Shown: positions 17,821 to 25,918 of the stretch, one piece after another
How positions within the stretch are numbered: the first letter of the stretch is position 1
How the letters are laid out: each line of letters begins with the position of its first letter
Source: Micrococcus sp023147585
Lineage (GTDB): Bacteria; Actinomycetota; Actinomycetes; Actinomycetales; Micrococcaceae
NCBI RefSeq assembly: GCF_044872765.1
Contig: NZ_CP085253.1
Span: forward strand, 372,001 to 436,000
Reading direction: 5' to 3'
DNA: 64,000 bases
The notes under the pieces: generated by a model
The model's input: only the letters and a program-made list of their open reading frames with translations
What the model was told of the DNA's origin: nothing
Databases searched by the model: none
Program-made: the position numbers and the translations under genes

Positions 17821-18532
17821 GGTCCACCCAGTCCTCTCCGACGCGCTCCACGCGTCCGCTGCCCGCGGTGATCCCCGCGAGGCTCTGCTCGAGATCCGCC
17901 CACGCGGCGGGGGAGTCCGCCACCGCGACGTGCAGCCACGCGGCGTCGGCGGCGTAGTCGGTCGCCGTGACGTGCACCCCGGAGGCACGCAGGTCGTTCT
18001 CCCAGCGCCCCGCGTCGGCATGGGGCGCGGCGATCGTTCCGAGCGCCATGCGCTCCCGGGAGAGCAGCGGCGCCGTGGCCAGGGCGGCGGAGACGGCGTC
18101 CGAGTATGCGCGCACCAGGCCGCCCGCCCCGAGCTTCACGCCCCCGAACCAGCGCACGACGACGGCGCAGACGTCCGTGAGGTCGGCGTGGCCGGGGCGG
18201 GTCTCCCGCTGCACGAGGGCCTCCAGCATGGGGGTGCCCGCGGTGCCGGCCGGCTCGCCGTCGTCGGAGGAGCGCATGCGCTCCCGGCGCGGGCCCAGGA
18301 CGAAGGCGCTGCACACGTGCCGCGCGTCGTGGTGGCGGCGCCGCAGCTCGGCGACCACCTCGCGGGCCTCGTCCTCGTCGGCGACGCGTCCCAGGTAGGC
18401 GCGGAAGCGGCTGCGCCGCACCTCCTGCTCGAGGCGGACCCAGCCCTCGGGGCGCCGTGCGCCGGCGGGGAGCACGGTGCACCGCGCGGCGTCGGCGGGC
18501 CCGGGCAGGCCCGGGGCGGGGTCGTCAGACAT
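17798..18532 (-). CDS. YigZ/IMPACT-family protein
   Basis: Member of the YigZ/IMPACT (UPF0029) family, 244 residues; eukaryotic IMPACT affects translational control, and the bacterial role is not settled. The family signature is clear in the first two thirds: RSRFRAYLGRVADEDEAREV, HVCSAFVLG, SSDDGEPAGTAGTPMLEAL and VVVRWFGGVKLGAGGLVRAY. A short C-terminal ferredoxin-like domain follows. The ATG at 18532 lies seven bases after a TACGCT -10 element (minus strand), so the mRNA should be leaderless; GTG at 18538 is the alternative. It is first in a two-gene unit with the methyltransferase and divergent from the BCCT gene. Confidence 0.88.
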   Translation of the reverse strand: MSDDPAPGLPGPADAARCTVLPAGARRPEGWVRLEQEVRRSRFRAYLGRVADEDEAREVVAELRRRHHDARHVCSAFVLGPRRERMRSSDDGEPAGTAGTPMLEALVQRETRPGHADLTDVCAVVVRWFGGVKLGAGGLVRAYSDAVSAALATAPLLSRERMALGTIAAPHADAGRWENDLRASGVHVTATDYAADAAWLHVAVADSPAAWADLEQSLAGITAGSGRVERVGEDWVDHDDDLAR

Positions 18533-18539
18533 GGGCACC

Positions 18540-18545
18540 AGCGTA
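18540..18545 (-). promoter_or_regulatory. -10 hexamer of yigZ (leaderless)
   Basis: Minus-strand TACGCT, seven bases before the ATG at 18532. No ribosome binding site is present, so transcription should begin at the start codon. Confidence 0.55.
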
Positions 18546-18578
18546 GGCGCTCGGCATGCGCCGACCGCGGGCGCACGC

Positions 18579-18584
18579 TAGCCT
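18579..18584 (+). promoter_or_regulatory. -10 hexamer of the BCCT-CoaE fusion gene
   Basis: TAGCCT predicts a transcript start near 18591, leaving a leader of about 80 nt before the ATG at 18670. It is divergent from the yigZ promoter 35 bp away. Confidence 0.45.
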
Positions 18585-18669
18585 GGTGACCCGTGCCACC
18601 CGGCACCGGCCCACCGGTGAGCGCACGAACCGCCGCCGCGGGCTGGACCCGACCCCGTCTGCGAGACCC

Positions 18670-21045
18670 ATGACCTCCCCGCTCACGCGCCTGCACGACG
18701 CCCTCCGGCTCCGCACCAGCCCGGCGATCTTCTTCGGCTCCCTCGGCCTCATCGTCCTCTTCACCGCGGCCATGGGGCTCTTTCCGGGCCCGGTGCAGCG
18801 CACCTTCGGCATCGTCGCCACGTGGCTGCGCTACGACGCCGGCTGGATCTACACCCTGAGCCTCACCGTTCTCGTCGTCTTCATGCTCGGCCTGGCCTTC
18901 AGCCGCTATGGCCGGGTCAAGCTCGGCGACGACGACGCGGTCCCCGAGTACTCCGGCCTCGTCTGGTTCGCCATGATGTTCGCCGCCGGCGTCGGCGCCG
19001 TGCTCATGTTCTGGGGGATCGCGGAGCCGATCAACCACTACGCGAACCCGCCGCTGGCCGGCACCGAGCCCTTCTCCGACCAGGCGGCGTCGGAGGCGAT
19101 GAGCATCGCCAACTTCCACTTCGGCATCCACATGTGGGCGATCCTGCTGGTGCCGGGGCTGTGCTTCGGCTACTTCACGTACAAGCGCAAGCTGCCCCCG
19201 CGCGTGTCGTCGGCGTTCCAGCCGCTGCTGGGCGACGGCATCCACGGCCCCGTCGGCAAGGCCATCGACATCATCGCGGTGGTCTCCACGGTCTTCGGCC
19301 TCGGCGTGTCCGTGGGCCTGGGTGCCATGCAGCTGAACTCCGGCATGAACGAGGTGCTGGGCACGCCCGTCGCCCCCTGGGTCCAGGCCCTGATCCTCGC
19401 CGTGATCACCGCGGTGGGCGTCGCCTCCGTCCTCGCGGGCATGGACAAGGGCGTCAAGCGCATCTCCTACGCCAACATCATCCTCGCGATCGCCCTCCTG
19501 GTGTACGTCCTCATGTGGGCGGGCTCGAGCATGGACGTCATCCGCGGGACGGTCCAGGCCGTCGGCGAGTACGTCACCGCACTGCCCCTGCTCTCCACCT
19601 ACAACGACACCTACAACTCGGGCGCCTGGTCCGGCGACTGGACGGTCTTCTACTGGGCCTGGACCGTGACGTGGGCCCCGTTCGTCGGCATGTTCTTCGC
19701 GCGCATCTCCCGCGGCCGCACCATCCGCCAGTTCGTCGCCGCCGGACTCGGCCTGCCGACGGCGTTCGTGATCATCTGGATGGGTGTCTACGGCCATTCG
19801 GCGTTCCAGTCGGACCGGGCCACGGCCCCGTCTCCGGGGACGGGCGGAGACCTGACCCGGACCATCGTGGAGGAGGGCAACGTGCAGGCCGCGCTGTTCC
19901 AGCACCTGCAGGGCACCCCCCTCTCCCTCGGCGCCGCCGTCGTCGCGCTCGTGGTCATCTCGCTGTTCTTCATCACCTCGATCGACTCCGGCGCCCTGGT
20001 CATGGATGCCATGGTCAACGGCCACGAGGACCCTGCCCCGCGCATCCAGGGCGTCGTCTGGGCCGTGTCGATCGGCGCCGTGTGCGCCGCGATCATCCTC
20101 ACGGCGGGGGAGGACGGCCTGGCCGCCCTCCAGGAGGTCATCATCGTCATCGGCCTGCCGATCCTCATGATCACCGTCGTCCAGGTGGTGCTCCTCGTTC
20201 AGGCGCTCCGTGAGGACGCCGGCACCGTCCGTCCGATGCGCACCCGCCAGTGGAAGAAGGTGCTCCCCGCCGAGGAGTACCGCCGCCGCGCCGCGGAGGA
20301 CGGCGCCGACGTGTCCGACTACGTCGTGCGCCCCGAGTTCGAGGTGGGCACGGAGCCGGAGTACGACACCCACACGCCGAAGACGTGGCACCAGCAGCGT
20401 GCGGCCGCCGAACACGCCCTCCTGACGGTCGGCCTGACCGGCGGCGTCGCGGCCGGCCGGACCGCGGTGGGGGAGGAGCTCGAGCGGCTCGGTGCCGTCG
20501 TCGTCGAGTTCGACGACCTCATGGGCGAGGTCCTCGTGCCCGGCAGTGCCGTGCTCGACGAGCTGCGCGAGGTGTTCGGAGAGGAGATCGTGCACGCGGA
20601 CGGCTCCCTCGACGTGCGCGCCCTCAACCGCCTGACCACGGAGAGCACGACGGCGCGCCGCCGCATGTACGAGATCGTCGCGCCGGCCGTGCGGACCGAA
20701 GCCGACGCCCGGGCCAGGGCCGTCGGGGAGGACGCCGTGCTGGTGATGGACCTCGCGCTCCTGACCGAGACCGGCTCCGCCCGCGAGTTCGACCAGGTGC
20801 TCGCGGTCTCCGCCCCGGCCGAGCTGCGCGTCGCCCGCCTCATGGACTCCCACGCGATGAGCCGCGAGCGGGCCTGGGCGTTCATCGACGAGGAGGCGGC
20901 GGACGAGGAGCGCGCCGAGGTCGCGGACACGGTGCTCGAGAACGCCGGCACCCTCGAGGAGCTCCGCGACGAGGTCCGGGCATACTGGGACGCGAGGATC
21001 CAGCCCGTCGTCGACGCCGCCGGCGCCTCCCACCCTGCCCGCTGA
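18670..21045 (+). CDS. BCCT osmolyte transporter fused to a degenerate CoaE-like domain
   Basis: 791 residues. The first ~520 form a BCCT (betaine/choline/carnitine) transporter with about 12 membrane helices and signatures GMDKGVKRISYANI and VFYWAWTVTWAPFVGMFFA. A hydrophilic linker leads to residues ~585-780, which align end to end with dephospho-CoA kinase: VGLTGGVAAGRTAVG matches VGLTGGIAAGKSAVA of the neighbouring CoaE. The Walker A lysine is arginine (R597), the HP motif after the substrate loop is AP, and the lid DRGMS is SHAMS, so catalysis is unlikely. The domain may regulate transport. coaE follows 17 bp later. ATG 18670 fits the family; in-frame GTG at 18586 is an alternative. Confidence 0.88.
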   Translation: MTSPLTRLHDALRLRTSPAIFFGSLGLIVLFTAAMGLFPGPVQRTFGIVATWLRYDAGWIYTLSLTVLVVFMLGLAFSRYGRVKLGDDDAVPEYSGLVWFAMMFAAGVGAVLMFWGIAEPINHYANPPLAGTEPFSDQAASEAMSIANFHFGIHMWAILLVPGLCFGYFTYKRKLPPRVSSAFQPLLGDGIHGPVGKAIDIIAVVSTVFGLGVSVGLGAMQLNSGMNEVLGTPVAPWVQALILAVITAVGVASVLAGMDKGVKRISYANIILAIALLVYVLMWAGSSMDVIRGTVQAVGEYVTALPLLSTYNDTYNSGAWSGDWTVFYWAWTVTWAPFVGMFFARISRGRTIRQFVAAGLGLPTAFVIIWMGVYGHSAFQSDRATAPSPGTGGDLTRTIVEEGNVQAALFQHLQGTPLSLGAAVVALVVISLFFITSIDSGALVMDAMVNGHEDPAPRIQGVVWAVSIGAVCAAIILTAGEDGLAALQEVIIVIGLPILMITVVQVVLLVQALREDAGTVRPMRTRQWKKVLPAEEYRRRAAEDGADVSDYVVRPEFEVGTEPEYDTHTPKTWHQQRAAAEHALLTVGLTGGVAAGRTAVGEELERLGAVVVEFDDLMGEVLVPGSAVLDELREVFGEEIVHADGSLDVRALNRLTTESTTARRRMYEIVAPAVRTEADARARAVGEDAVLVMDLALLTETGSAREFDQVLAVSAPAELRVARLMDSHAMSRERAWAFIDEEAADEERAEVADTVLENAGTLEELRDEVRAYWDARIQPVVDAAGASHPAR

Positions 21046-21062
21046 GTCCTCCAGGAGAGTCG

Positions 21063-21701
21063 ATGTCCGAGCCCCCCGCCCCCGTCGCCCACCGTCCCCG
21101 CGTCCACGTGGGGCTCACCGGGGGCATCGCGGCCGGCAAGTCGGCCGTGGCCCGGGTGCTCGAGGAGCGCGGCGCCCTGCTGGTGGACTCGGACGCACTG
21201 GCCCGCGCCGTCCTCGAGAAGGGGACGGAGGGCCTCGCCGCCGTCCAGGACGCGTTCGGGGACCGGGTGATCACCGCCGACGGGGAGCTCGACCGGGTCG
21301 CGCTGGCCCGCATCGTGTTCGGCGACGCGGGCCAGCGGGAGCGGCTCAACCGGATCGTGCACCCCCGGGTGCGGGAGATGGCCCGCGGGATCGTGGCCGA
21401 GGCGGGCCCGGACGCCGTCGTGGTCCAGGACGTGCCGCTGCTCGTGGAGACCGGCCAGGCGGACGCCTTCGACCTCGTCGTCGTCGTGGAGGCCCCGCTC
21501 GAGGAGCGGATCCGGCGCATGACGCAGGACCGGGGGATGAGCCGGGAGGACGCCGAGGCGCGCATCGCCGCGCAGGCGAGCGACGCGCAGCGCCGCGCGG
21601 CCGCCGACGTCGTGATCGTCAACGACGCCGACCTCACGCGCCTGGCCTCCGCCGCGAACCAGGTGTGGGACCGGTTCCTCGCTGCGCCCGCTGCGCCGTG
21701 A
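21063..21701 (+). CDS. coaE: Dephospho-CoA kinase
   Basis: Last step of CoA synthesis: phosphorylates the ribose 3'-hydroxyl of dephospho-CoA using ATP. It is 212 residues, normal length, with intact Walker A GLTGGIAAGKSAV, the substrate loop LLVDSDALAR, IVHPRVR, DVPLLVETG and the lid RMTQDRGMSREDAEARI. The ATG follows CAGGAGAG. It lies directly behind the BCCT gene whose C-terminus is a damaged copy of this same fold, so the two genes look like the outcome of a local duplication or fusion. Followed by uvrB, as in other actinobacteria. Confidence 0.95.
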   Translation: MSEPPAPVAHRPRVHVGLTGGIAAGKSAVARVLEERGALLVDSDALARAVLEKGTEGLAAVQDAFGDRVITADGELDRVALARIVFGDAGQRERLNRIVHPRVREMARGIVAEAGPDAVVVQDVPLLVETGQADAFDLVVVVEAPLEERIRRMTQDRGMSREDAEARIAAQASDAQRRAAADVVIVNDADLTRLASAANQVWDRFLAAPAAP

Positions 21702-21726
21702 CGCGCTGACGCGTCGGCGGCGCGCG

Positions 21727-21732
21727 TAGGGT
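21727..21732 (+). promoter_or_regulatory. -10 hexamer of uvrB (leaderless)
   Basis: TAGGGT lies seven bases before the uvrB ATG at 21740, with no ribosome site between. It is in the 38-bp gap after coaE. Confidence 0.6.
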
Positions 21733-21739
21733 TCTGCCC

Positions 21740-23878
21740 ATGAGCCTGGCCAAGCAGATCAACCGCGTCGTCGCGCCGTTCGAGGTCGTCTCCCCGTTCG
21801 AGCCCTCAGGCGACCAGCCCGCCGCCATCGCGGAGCTCGCCGAGCGCGTCCAGGCGGGGGAGAAGGACGTCGTCCTCCTGGGCGCCACCGGCACCGGCAA
21901 GTCGGCCACGTCCGCGTGGCTGATCGAGAGGCTGCAGCGGCCCACCCTCGTGATGGTGCAGAACAAGACGCTCGCGGCACAGCTGGCCAACGAGTTCCGT
22001 GAGCTGCTGCCGAACAACGCGGTCGAGTACTTCGTCTCCTACTACGACTACTACCAGCCCGAGGCCTACGTCCCGCAGTCGGACACCTTCATCGAGAAGG
22101 ACTCCTCCGTCAACGAGGAGGTGGAGCGGCTGCGCCACTCCGCCACCAACGCCCTCCTCACACGCCGGGACGTCGTGGTGGTGGCCACCGTCTCCTGCAT
22201 CTACGGCCTCGGCACGCCCGAGGAGTACATCGAGCAGATGGTCACCCTGCGCCGCGGCGGGGAGATGGACCGGGACGCCCTGCTGCGCCAGTTCGTGCAG
22301 ATGCAGTACGTGCGCAACGACATGGACTTCCACCGCGGCACGTTCCGGGTGCGCGGGGACACGGTGGAGATCATCCCCATGTACGAGGAGCTCGCGGTGC
22401 GCATCGAGTTCTTCGGGGACGAGATCGAGTCCATCCAGACCCTCCACCCCCTCACCGGCCAGGTCGTGCGGGAGGAGACGGAGATGTACATCTTCCCGGC
22501 CTCCCACTACGTGGCCGGGGACACGCGCATGGGCAAGGCGATCACCTCGATCGAGGACGAGCTGCGCGAGCGTCTCCAGGAGCTGGAGTCCCAGGACAAG
22601 CTGCTCGAGGCCCAGCGCCTGCGGATGCGCACCACGTACGACCTCGAGATGATGCAGCAGATGGGCTACTGCAACGGGATCGAGAACTACTCCCGGCACA
22701 TCGACGGGCGGCCCGCCGGCTCGGCCCCCCACTGCCTGCTGGACTACTTCCCGGACGACTTCCTGCTCGTGGTGGACGAGTCCCACGTGACCATCCCGCA
22801 GATCGGCGCGATGTACGAGGGGGACATGTCCCGCAAGCGCACGCTCGTGGAGCACGGCTTCCGCCTGCCCTCGGCCATGGACAACCGGCCGCTGAAGTGG
22901 GACGAGTTCCTCGAGCGGATCGGGCAGACCGTCTACATGTCCGCGACGCCCGGCACCTACGAGCTCTCCCAGGCGGACGGCTGCGTGGAGCAGATCATCC
23001 GCCCCACCGGGCTCGTGGACCCGAAGATCGTGGTCAAGCCGACGCAGGGCCAGATCGACGACCTGCTCGAGCAGATCCGCTTCCGCGTCGAGAAGGACGA
23101 GCGCGTCCTCGTGACCACGCTGACCAAGCGCATGGCCGAGGACCTCACCGACTACCTGCTCGAGGCGGGTGTGAAGGTCGAGTACCTCCACTCGGACGTG
23201 GACACCCTGCGCCGCGTGGAGCTGCTGCGCGAGCTGCGCCAGGGCGTGTTCGACGTCCTCGTGGGCATCAACCTGCTGCGCGAGGGCCTGGACCTGCCCG
23301 AGGTCTCGCTCGTGGCCATCCTGGACGCGGACAAGGAGGGCTTCCTGCGCTCCTCCACCTCGCTCATCCAGACCATCGGCCGCGCGGCCCGCAACGTCTC
23401 CGGCGAGGTGCACATGTACGCCGACCGCGTCACGGACTCCATGCGGCAGGCCATCGAGGAGACCGACCGCCGGCGCGCCGTGCAGGTGGCGTACAACGAG
23501 GAGCACGGGATCGACCCGCAGCCGCTGCGCAAGAGGATCGCGGACATCACCGACCAGCTGGCCCGCGAGGACGCGGACACCGCCGATTTCCTCAAGGGCA
23601 TGGGGGGCGTGAAGTCCGGCTTCGACTACGGCATGGGCCACCGCGGGCTCTCCTCCGTCCGCGAGGGCGCGGAGCGGGCGGGCACGGGCTCCGACGGCGA
23701 CGCGCCCGCCGTCGGAGCCGGGTCCATCCCCGCCAAGGACCTCCAGGACCTCATCGAACAGATGTCCGCCCAGATGCACCAGGCCGCCACCGAGCTGCAG
23801 TTCGAGCTCGCGGCGCGCCTGCGCGACGAGGTCGCGGAGCTGAAGAAGGAGCTGCGCCAGATGGAGCGCGAACAGTGA
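21740..23878 (+). CDS. uvrB: Excinuclease ABC subunit B
   Basis: Damage-verifying helicase-like subunit of nucleotide excision repair; works with UvrA and UvrC, both also in this window. 712 residues: Walker A GATGTGKS (48-55), the beta-hairpin YYDYYQPEAYVP, LLVVDESHVTIPQ, the SATPGTYE stretch, IQTIGRAARN (motif VI) and a C-terminal UVR motif, LQFELAARLRDEVAELKKEL, that binds UvrC. The start follows a -10 element and is probably leaderless. The stop overlaps the GTG of the MFS gene by 4 bp. Confidence 0.97.
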   Translation: MSLAKQINRVVAPFEVVSPFEPSGDQPAAIAELAERVQAGEKDVVLLGATGTGKSATSAWLIERLQRPTLVMVQNKTLAAQLANEFRELLPNNAVEYFVSYYDYYQPEAYVPQSDTFIEKDSSVNEEVERLRHSATNALLTRRDVVVVATVSCIYGLGTPEEYIEQMVTLRRGGEMDRDALLRQFVQMQYVRNDMDFHRGTFRVRGDTVEIIPMYEELAVRIEFFGDEIESIQTLHPLTGQVVREETEMYIFPASHYVAGDTRMGKAITSIEDELRERLQELESQDKLLEAQRLRMRTTYDLEMMQQMGYCNGIENYSRHIDGRPAGSAPHCLLDYFPDDFLLVVDESHVTIPQIGAMYEGDMSRKRTLVEHGFRLPSAMDNRPLKWDEFLERIGQTVYMSATPGTYELSQADGCVEQIIRPTGLVDPKIVVKPTQGQIDDLLEQIRFRVEKDERVLVTTLTKRMAEDLTDYLLEAGVKVEYLHSDVDTLRRVELLRELRQGVFDVLVGINLLREGLDLPEVSLVAILDADKEGFLRSSTSLIQTIGRAARNVSGEVHMYADRVTDSMRQAIEETDRRRAVQVAYNEEHGIDPQPLRKRIADITDQLAREDADTADFLKGMGGVKSGFDYGMGHRGLSSVREGAERAGTGSDGDAPAVGAGSIPAKDLQDLIEQMSAQMHQAATELQFELAARLRDEVAELKKELRQMEREQ

Positions 23879-25215
23879 CCCCCGCCGGGCTCCTCGACAC
23901 CACCCCCCGCCGCGCCGCCCAACGCCGCACCGTCCGCACCCTCGCCGCCAGCCAGGTCTTCTCCGGCCTCGGCAACGGCTCCGCGCTCGCGGTCGGCTCG
24001 GTCATGGCCGTCGAGCTCAGCGGCCACGCCGGCTGGGGCGGGACCACCACCATGGCCATGTCCCTCGCCGGGGCGCTGAGCGCGCTTCCCCTGGCCCGCC
24101 TGGCCCTCGCCCACGGCCGGCGCACGGCCCTCACCGCCGCCTACGGCCTCGCCGCCCTCGGCACCGTCGGCATGGTCCTCGCCCCCGTGCTCGGCAGCTA
24201 CCCGCTGCTCCTCGCCGCCGCGCTCCTCGTGGGCCTCGGCGCCGCCGGCAACCTCCAGGCCCGCTTCGCCGCCACGGACCTCGCCGACGACGCCACCCGC
24301 GCCCGCGACCTGGGCCTCGTCGTCTGGTCCATCACCCTCGGCGCCGTCGCCGGCCCCAACCTCATCGGCCCCGGTGCTGCCCTGGCGCGACCGCTGGGGC
24401 TGCCGGACACGTCCGGCCCGTTCCTGCTGTCCCTGGCGGGCATGCTGCTCGCCGTCGCCGTCCTCCAGGTCGGCCTCCGCCCCGACCCCCTCACCACGGC
24501 CCTGCGCCTCGGGGGCGGACCCCCCGCCCCCCGCCCCCGGCTCGCGGACGGTCTCGCCGTCCTGCGCCGGGAGCGGGCGGTCGCGCTCGCCGTGACGGCT
24601 GTGGTGACCGCGCACGCGGTGATGGTGGCCGTCATGTCCATGACGCCCGTGCACCTGGCCCGCCTGGCCCAGGACGCGGCGGCCCAGGACGCGGCCTCCG
24701 GTGCGGCGCACGCCGCGCACGACCATGCCGCGCACCTGGACACCTTCGTGGTGATCGGGCTCGTCATCTCCCTGCACGTCGCGGGCATGTACGCGCTCTC
24801 CCCGGTGATGGGCCACCTGGCGGACCGGTGGGGACGCGTGCGTCTCACCGCGGTCGGGCTGGGGACGCTGGCGGCCGCGTGCCTCCTCGCGGGGGCGGGT
24901 CGGGCCTCGGTGCCCGTGGTCACCGTGGGTCTGATCCTGTTGGGCCTCGGCTGGTCGGCGGCCACCGTGGCCGGTTCGGCCCGGGTGTCGGAACTGGTCA
25001 CGGGGACGGACCGGGTGCTGGTGCAGGGCGTCACCGACGCCGGCATGGGACTGGCCGGAGCCGCGGGCGCCGGGCTGGCCGGCGTCGTGCTGGGCGTGGC
25101 CGGCTACGGCGGCCTGGCGGTGCTGTCCGCGATGCTGGCCCTCGTCGTGGCCGCTGCCGCGCTGCGGGGGGCATCGCCCGGACCGACGCGTGTCAGGAAT
25201 GCTGATATTCGCTGA
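23875..25215 (+). CDS. MFS transporter with a His-rich central loop
   Basis: Major facilitator protein of 446 residues with about 12 helices; substrate not predictable. The A-motif-like loop ALAHGRRTAL follows helix 2, and MGHLADRWGRVRLTAVG follows helix 8. The loop between the two halves (about 265-285) is an Ala/Asp/His-rich stretch with HAAHDHAAHLD, unusual in this family and possibly metal-binding. The start is GTG overlapping the uvrB stop (GTGA). The stop codon lies inside the operator-like palindrome of satD. It neighbours SatD and two TerC genes, hinting at ion or metal stress, but this is weak inference. Confidence 0.8.
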   Translation: MTPAGLLDTTPRRAAQRRTVRTLAASQVFSGLGNGSALAVGSVMAVELSGHAGWGGTTTMAMSLAGALSALPLARLALAHGRRTALTAAYGLAALGTVGMVLAPVLGSYPLLLAAALLVGLGAAGNLQARFAATDLADDATRARDLGLVVWSITLGAVAGPNLIGPGAALARPLGLPDTSGPFLLSLAGMLLAVAVLQVGLRPDPLTTALRLGGGPPAPRPRLADGLAVLRRERAVALAVTAVVTAHAVMVAVMSMTPVHLARLAQDAAAQDAASGAAHAAHDHAAHLDTFVVIGLVISLHVAGMYALSPVMGHLADRWGRVRLTAVGLGTLAAACLLAGAGRASVPVVTVGLILLGLGWSAATVAGSARVSELVTGTDRVLVQGVTDAGMGLAGAAGAGLAGVVLGVAGYGGLAVLSAMLALVVAAAALRGASPGPTRVRNADIR

Positions 25216-25223
25216 TTATCAGC
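25211..25223. promoter_or_regulatory. Operator-like palindrome 1 upstream of satD
   Basis: GCTGATTATCAGC is a perfect 6-bp inverted repeat with one central base. A further GCTGAT half-site begins at 25201. The stretch is AT-rich against a background of extreme GC. It overlaps the stop of the MFS gene and lies just upstream of the satD -10 hexamer. Confidence 0.65.
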
Positions 25224-25225
25224 AG

Positions 25226-25238
25226 TGATGTAACATCA
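25226..25238. promoter_or_regulatory. Operator-like palindrome 2 over the satD -10 element
   Basis: TGATGTAACATCA is a perfect 6-bp inverted repeat with one central base, centred 15 bp from palindrome 1. It contains the -10 hexamer TAACAT (25231-25236), which stands seven bases before the satD ATG. A protein bound here would block transcription, so repression, perhaps by SatD itself, is likely. Confidence 0.7.
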
Positions 25239-25243
25239 GGGCC

Positions 25244-25918
25244 ATGCCACGTCGCCGGACGGACACCGCAGCGCGAGAGCCCCTACCCACCCGGGGCGTC
25301 GCCGTGATCGCGGACATCGTCGGATCCCGCACCCTTGCGGACCGGGCGGCCGCCCAGGCCGCGATCCTCCACGCCTTCGCCGCGGCCGAGCGCCAGGTGC
25401 CCCCGCTCCTGCCGGGCTGGGCCACGGTGGGGGACGAGTTCCAGTCGCTCCACACCCACTGGAGCACGGCCGCGCGCGCCGTCCTGCGGGTCGGCCTGGC
25501 GCTGCCGCCCGGGCTCGCGCTGCGGTTCGGCCTTGGCGAGGGGGACCATCACGAGGTCGGCGGGGACGCGGGGGAGGGCGGCCCGATCCTGGACGGCACC
25601 GCATGGCACCGCGCCCGCGCGGCCCTCGAGACCGCGGACGGCCGGGCCCCCGGCGCGGCCACGGCGTTTCTCGGCCCGGACCCGGAGCTCTCCCTCGCCG
25701 TGGACGGCCAGCTTCTCCTGAGGGACCACCTCGTCGGGCGGCTCCGGGCCCGGGAGCGCCGCCTGGCGGCGGCCCTGCTCGCCGGGTCCACGCAGACCGA
25801 GGCCGCACGGCAAGAGCGCATCACCCAGTCGGCGGTCTCCCAGGCCGTCGCCCGCTCCGGAGTGGGGCGGATCCTCGAACTGGACGCCCTGCATGCCGCC
25901 GCGGGGGAGGGCCGATGA
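25244..25918 (+). CDS. SatD-family protein: cyclase-like N-domain plus helix-turn-helix
   Basis: 224 residues. The N-terminal ~150 match the SatD family, and I read them as a diverged nucleotidyl-cyclase fold: IADIVGSR (D24) resembles the first metal-binding strand of class III cyclases, VGDEFQ (D64) the second, and the GEGD...GPILDGTAWHRARAAL region resembles the later GEV...G..N.AARL pattern. The C-terminal ~50 residues form a helix-turn-helix (AALLAGSTQTEAARQERI, then SQAVARSGVGRILELDAL). The cellular role of SatD is not established; it was named from a streptococcal acid-tolerance operon. ATG start with a -10 hexamer seven bases away, leaderless. Translationally coupled to a membrane protein. 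Confidence 0.75.
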   Translation: MPRRRTDTAAREPLPTRGVAVIADIVGSRTLADRAAAQAAILHAFAAAERQVPPLLPGWATVGDEFQSLHTHWSTAARAVLRVGLALPPGLALRFGLGEGDHHEVGGDAGEGGPILDGTAWHRARAALETADGRAPGAATAFLGPDPELSLAVDGQLLLRDHLVGRLRARERRLAAALLAGSTQTEAARQERITQSAVSQAVARSGVGRILELDALHAAAGEGR

